Shown one piece after another: positions 58,981-64,000 of a stretch of 64,000 nucleotides of DNA (within the stretch, counting starts at the first letter, position 1; each line of letters begins with the position of its first letter). A model generated the notes under the pieces. It was not told where the DNA came from. It did no database searches and saw only the letters and a program-made list of their open reading frames with translations. The translations under genes and the position numbers were made by a program. Where the stretch lies: NCBI GenBank assembly GCA_964036275.1, contig OZ038433.1, forward strand, positions 18,420,257 to 18,484,256. The letters are read 5' to 3'. The stretch is from Litoditis marina. Lineage: Eukaryota > Nematoda > Chromadorea > Rhabditida > Rhabditidae.

Positions 58981-60126
58981 AGTGATAGTAGTCGTGTAAT
59001 CTTGGACTGGATGCTTGCTATTCACAACAAGAAAATACTACGTACCAAGACGGTGTCGAAGCCCATAGGCAGAACGTAGTGCTGATATGTGTTGTCGGTC
59101 AATGATGTGACATCGTATTCAGAAGTTCCTCTGAAGTGTTTTCACATATCACTTTATTTGCACAAAATATAATTGTCTCATTAGGCCTTTTGGGTGGTGG
59201 TATGATTGAGTTAATGTGCTCAGTAAGAGTTTGTTTTCACATAAGCAACACAATGACATATCACATTTTTTGGGATCACATTCTTCATCGAACATGTGCT
59301 AAAAATCCAAATAGTTTCGATAATTCTTCAAAGTTTCTGTGTTTTTCTGGTGAGATAAAGGCGGAACGTATCATGTTTCCATTCTTATTTCTCGAATCTC
59401 CTTAATTTTATTTGAGTTCTTTTCCATTCACTCTTCATCGAACAAATCTTTGACCATTGTTCCAATCATTCTCACTGAGACCTTGGCCACTTGCCAACAA
59501 AGTTTTCAGGCAGATTCTCACCCTTATCCAGAACATTATACAGAACATCCAAACAATAGAAGTTTCTCTGTACGACATTCATACTTTGTCACAGTTACGT
59601 GAGTGAGTTTTCTTCTTGAAAACCTGTTACGTCTATGAAATACATTCATTCAAAGTTTCATTGGCTCGCTGCAAATGTCTCAGTGGAAAAGGCAAGAACT
59701 ATACAAACTCACTCAGTCAATGGCAACCATAAGATGATTTTTTCAGTGTTTGTATCATTTCTTCTGTCACATATGCATGGTCTGGTCATATAGTACGCAA
59801 GTGTCGGACCTATCCTGGAAAAATAAACGAGTAGCTTTACATCGTCCTTCCTACGACTTAGGACACAATGCAAAACAATGATCATAAAGTCCATCTCAAG
59901 TACTTAGGTTTCTAGAACCAGACTACAATTTAGATTTTGATTCGGTCATTTTCTAGTAGACAAGTCAGAGATCTTACTTTAATCATCTCTACAGTTAACT
60001 TCTGAATATAATATCACATCATCAACCGACAACAGCTGTCGGCTTTTGACGGCACGTATTTTTCGTTGTTCAAAACAAGCAATTTGCAGATTTGGTCAGC
60101 TTCTAGAAGAACAAGTCAGAGATCGG
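58981..60126. other. Intergenic, no gene supported
   Basis: Only short frames without recognisable domains. The 89-codon plus-strand frame at 59136-59405 is hydrophobic in part but has no supporting splice or family evidence. Confidence 0.4.
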
Positions 60127-60253
60127 AGGCCGTATGCAGGAAAAATTCCGGGCCGGGTTGGGATGCTATCCCGACCTGAACTGGTTGGGAAATAGCCGAA
60201 TCAAGCTCGGGATAGCTTTCCAACCAGATTCGGGATGTTTCATGCATACGGCC
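60127..60253. repeat. Palindromic MITE, CATGAAACATCCCG family, copy 2
   Basis: AGGCCGTATGCAGGAAAAAT ... GGGATGTTTCATGCATACGG. Same design as 22536-22653 with a ~10-bp longer middle and one diverged arm. Confidence 0.8.
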
Positions 60254-60659
60254 ACTGAAACTATAGTTTGTTTCATCCGCACTGAGACTCATTGGCATCG
60301 TGCCAATATTTTCGGGTGGCTATTTCTTAGAGCAAACCTAGGTATTATGAATACTATTTTGCATTCACGTGTTCATATGAAACTGAAGAACCACTAACAG
60401 AGATTTGTTGTTTTTTGAAACATTTCAAAGTGATGGAAAAGAGCCTTGAACATTCATTGGCACGCTGCCAAGTCTTAGTGGGAATGATAGGAGCTATACC
60501 TACCAGTCCCAGTCGGGAGTGGCGCCACGTGGACGCATCGCTTGGATTGAGCGGTTGAGTCTGTCGAAGTTTGGTTGACAGAATTGCGGCTGGGCATTGT
60601 CGGCAACCACCACACTGCTATCCCCGAACACCCAACCGGATAACGCCGTCTTATCTATA

Positions 60660-60780
60660 CTGTTGGTCAATTGTAGAGTAACGTGAAACATGTTAAACAC
60701 AGCAGAATTCGAAAACGTGCAATGATAGAGTGCACGATTCCTATTAGAATACTACTTCGCCCATTTCTAGTATAAACAAC
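60660..60780. repeat. MITE, CACGTG-ended family (reverse)
   Basis: GAGTAACGTGAAACATGTTA ... TAGAGTGCACGATTCCTATT and a TTTCTAGTATA edge. Same family as 4009-4130. Confidence 0.55.
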
Positions 60781-60959
60781 TCGAGAAACCAGATAAAACT
60801 GAACAAGAACAGAATAATGGGAGTAAGAAAAGATGGAGCCAGTTTGCCTTAACTGCCGTTGTAAACAGTCAGATACCTTTCTCTGAGGCTCCTGAAGTCC
60901 CATTTGATCGGGTAAATTTACTATAGTCTTCGAATGATGAGTCGACCATCGTCGGTTAT

Positions 60960-61055
60960 ACACTCTCGTGGCTTACTGGTTTGTGGCCCAGCTACAAACC
61001 TTTTGCTCGCAGGTTCGATTCCGACGAGAGCAATTTTTTTTATTTGGCACTCCCT
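60960..61055 (+). repeat. tRNA-derived SINE, 5'-diverged
   Basis: TTTTGCTCGCAGGTTCGATT followed by TTTATTTGGCACTCCC repeats the B-box half of the SINE at 57197-57295. The A-box half is different. Confidence 0.5.
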
Positions 61056-61262
61056 ACCTGAAGTTTTAATGCAACAGTTGGCAAACACTGCCATCTTGCA
61101 ATCAGAATGCTTGATCTACAAACCTACCTTGGAAAATCGGTGTGTTTGTATCAATGTTGCAGTTGTTGCGGTCGGGAGTTATCGCGCCCGCTGTCAGTGC
61201 GAAACTAGTCGGGAACAACGATACGAAATCCATCATCTAAACAGATTAGAATGACTTCTCTT

Positions 61263-61316
61263 ACAATACAATACCATACAATACAATACAATACAATACA
61301 ATACAATACAATACAA
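61263..61316. repeat. (ACAAT)n microsatellite
   Basis: About ten tandem ACAAT/AATAC units with one CCATAC variant. Confidence 0.95.
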
Positions 61317-63404
61317 GATTTGTTTTTCTCCCGTATCACTGAGTGTTCTGTGAAGGTGTTGTTGCGTCAAAAGGGCGCTGGGAGTTGGAGGAAAAAGTTT
61401 TCTGGGAAGACTACGGCTGTCCTCCGTTGAGGCTGTCTTTGGCCGCACTTCTGCCTACAATAATATCACGGCGAGGCCAAGCGACAGTGGGAAAACTCAC
61501 AACTCGAATATACCCCTGACTCACCATTTTTTTGTATTCCGCTAGGCCAGTAATGTTGCTCTGTTCGAATGCGACGTAAATTGTCGCCTGCAATCCATTC
61601 ACACAAGCCGGAACACGTTGCGCTAAAAATTACAATCTACTTCCCTAAGTTGCTGTGTTTGTAGAGTGATATTGTTGCAGTTTGGTCGGAACTTCTCAGC
61701 TTTCAGACATGTACAGTGAAGCGTCTTCCGAGGACAAAAAGTTCTTTTAATCAGTTTTCAGTTGATACAGTTCTCGTTTCTTGTGGTGGCCATCAGTTCA
61801 CTAGTAAAACGACCTGGTTGAAGACAGGCTGAATTGAGTGCCGAATTCGGCTAACGGCTTAGCTTAAATGACACTAAAGTCAGAGAAGCGCGCGCAATCA
61901 ATATTCATATTCTGACAGTACGTACATCATTGGGATGGGGCGATTGAAACTAACTTGGTTGATCAGGTTGGGGGGTGTACGGCTGCTTCTGCAACTTGGA
62001 ATCGAGTTCCAATGACCATACCACCACCAAGCTCCAGAATAGGAGAACGAGCTTCATCTGAGAATAAACACTGTTATCACTATTCTATCGTGAAAAAAAA
62101 TTCCACGTTGACATTGTAGATATTTCATCGGACTGTGTCTCTGCAAAAGATAATATAGCAAAAACTTTGAGTGCCGGAAAAAAGTTTTCATACTCAGCAT
62201 TTCTAACTTTAATAAAACCGCTCTTTCGGAATCTGAAAAATACCTAGAACTGGGGTTCAAAATTGACCTTCAACGAAATTTGCACTATAACAAAATCGGG
62301 TTTGGCTTCCTTGTTTCTCTGGCAATTCGTTGGTTATTCACCACACATAAATATATATGTATCGTGGTGAAAGTCGTTGAAATTAATAAACGGGAAGTCA
62401 CAACTAGAGAGAAACGGTTCCCAAATAAGTGAGAAAGTGTTGAATGAATCGGTATCTATATAGAAAAGTTCAGGAATGCCACGATTTGAAAGAACACACC
62501 CACTTTGAGACTCTTTATCAATATTGATTAGAGCTTGTTATCATCTATAAAGAGTTTTCAACTGATAACACTTCCTTGCAAGCCAAAATTGAGTTAAATT
62601 AAATGATTCATTCGACGAAATGTAGTTTTTAAATCTGATACTGTAAGACTAGTACAACTTAAGTACTATGATTTCCGTTTCAATAAATGTAGCTCAAGAA
62701 AATGCTGAACTGTTGTTGTTAGACTTTGTAGAGAATGTTGTATTGGGTTCAGTCAGGGAATCAGCGGTTTATTCAAACCTGATGACTGTACGTTTGAACA
62801 AGTTGAAACAACATAAGAAAAAAAGAGTTAAATACAAGTATTCAAACCGTATTATCGACATTATTACGATGAGTTCGTCCATTTCTGACAATCTATCAGC
62901 GAAAACTACTACACTCAATCCCGTTTAGGTAACGATGAGGGTTGGTTTTAAAACACTTTGCAACAATACCAATTAATCTTTTAGTTCTTCTACCGTCACC
63001 GAATATTTGAGTCCGTATGGCAAGTTGCGGTGACTCAGAGCTTCTCAAGTCTGGACTGACGGGTTGTGTATGTCCTACACTTTCCAGTATGATGCGCTTC
63101 TGCAAAACCAAGACACTGAATTTTCAATTTGTGAAGGTACTCATAATAATATAAGACGCTGCAATCTAAATGGTTTCAAAAATCTGAGAATCTCATTGGT
63201 TTCTTTGAATTTATGAGATGAGGTTTTCGATCGTCGAAGAATAATGATTTTGCTCAAATATTTCTGATTCAACATAGCGTTGGGCCCACTTATTTGAGGT
63301 TGCTATTGAAAATAAAAGTCTAAATTCATCGAGTCACTTTTCTTCGAACTGGAAAAATCTATGTCACAAAATATTGTAGTTTGAGCATATATCACGAAAA
63401 AGTT
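61317..63404. other. Intergenic, no gene supported
   Basis: No conserved domain recognised. The 86-codon plus frame at 62668-62928 (rich in Lys, Ser and Ile) starts with Met but has no supporting evidence. Confidence 0.35.
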
Positions 63405-64000
63405 TGTCAGGAATATTTGAGGGTCCAAAAACTGTGTCAGAAATAATCAAGGCTCCAAAAATTGTGTCAGAATTTTTCGAGCCTCGAATATTTGTGTCAG
63501 AATTATTAGCACTTCAATTATTTGTGGTACGTTCATATCGCTGGTTCGTTTTAAGAATTAGTCTTTTTTCCAACAGCTCGCGCGATCATATTGTTTTCCG
63601 CGCCACGATCTTGGCTGGTTCGTATCTAGTACGGGTTCCAAATTGGCGCGTCTGTCTCGGCGACTGTTTCTCTGGTGTCTCTTCTCTCTCGTCTGCCGCC
63701 CATTGATTTCGAACCCGTAAACGAGAGAGCAGAGACGCCAGAGAAACAGTCGCCGAGACAGACGCGCAAATATGGAACCCGTACTAGATACGTACCAGCC
63801 AAGATCGTACCGCGGAAAACAATGCGATCGCGCGAGCTGAGACCTAATTTCCAACAGGAACCAGCGATATGAACGTACCATAAATAATTGAAGTGCGAAT
63901 AATTCTGACACAAATATTCGAGGCTCGGAAAATTGTGTCAGAAAAAATCGAACCTCGAATTATTCTGACAGAATTTTTCGAACCTTGATTATTCCTGACA
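63405..64000. mobile_element. Foldback element with ~290-bp inverted arms
   Basis: The left end TGTCAGGAATATTTGAGGGT and the right end ...TTGATTATTCCTGACA (to 64000) are complementary. The arms pair through GGTACGTTCATATCGCTGGT, GTATCTAGTACGGGTTCC and CGTCTGTCTCGGCGACTGTT down to a ~35-nt centre at ~63692-63725. Each outer arm holds tandem copies of a GTGTCAGAATTTTTCGAGCC-like unit. No coding capacity. The element ends at the last base of the window, so flanks and target duplication cannot be checked on the right. Confidence 0.88.

Overview
This is eukaryotic, repeat-dominated DNA. The only recognisable host genes are multi-exon C-type lectin (CTLD) genes. Introns run GT..AG, and the acceptors are mostly of the TTTTCAG / TTTACAG / TTGCAG kind. 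Together with a multi-CTLD lectin family, an RTE-clade non-LTR element and small A/T-rich intergenic spacers packed with MITEs, this suggests a nematode with a bloated genome. That assignment is inference; another invertebrate is not excluded.

Layout. 1-1.68 kb: broken Penelope-like reverse transcriptase on the minus strand. 1.70-9.70 kb: duplication copy A, a lectin gene (12 exons visible, 401 codons, ends at 9428). 9.70-24.46 kb: a nest of transposons bounded by an inverted pair of ~0.9 kb repeats. It holds a split Ty3/gypsy pol, a degraded RTE element, a 2.8 kb TTAA-flanked element and several MITEs. 24.65-51.93 kb: lectin gene B, of which three CTLDs are visible (15 exons, about 513 codons, first exon not found). 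Its second intron is ~17.5 kb long and contains a 25-bp minisatellite array split by a pile of LTR and DNA transposons (28.27-41.20 kb). 43.02-52.22 kb: duplication copy B, parallel to copy A. 52.2-64 kb: intergenic DNA with MITEs, tRNA-derived SINEs, a ~0.9 kb (ATT)n tract, a second Penelope fragment and a complete ~0.6 kb foldback element that ends exactly at the window edge.

The two lectin copies share all exon lengths and phases from the CTLD-tail exon to the stop codon (1206 nt each). They differ in three notable ways: a 1.3 kb versus 0.26 kb CACAGA array in the same intron; a 2.3 kb transposon in a copy-B intron that itself carries four frame-consistent spliced exons; and one lectin exon (1868-1988 versus 43200-43320) that is strongly diverged at amino-acid level while its flanking introns are nearly identical. 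No bacterial-style operons, CRISPR arrays or rRNA genes are present.
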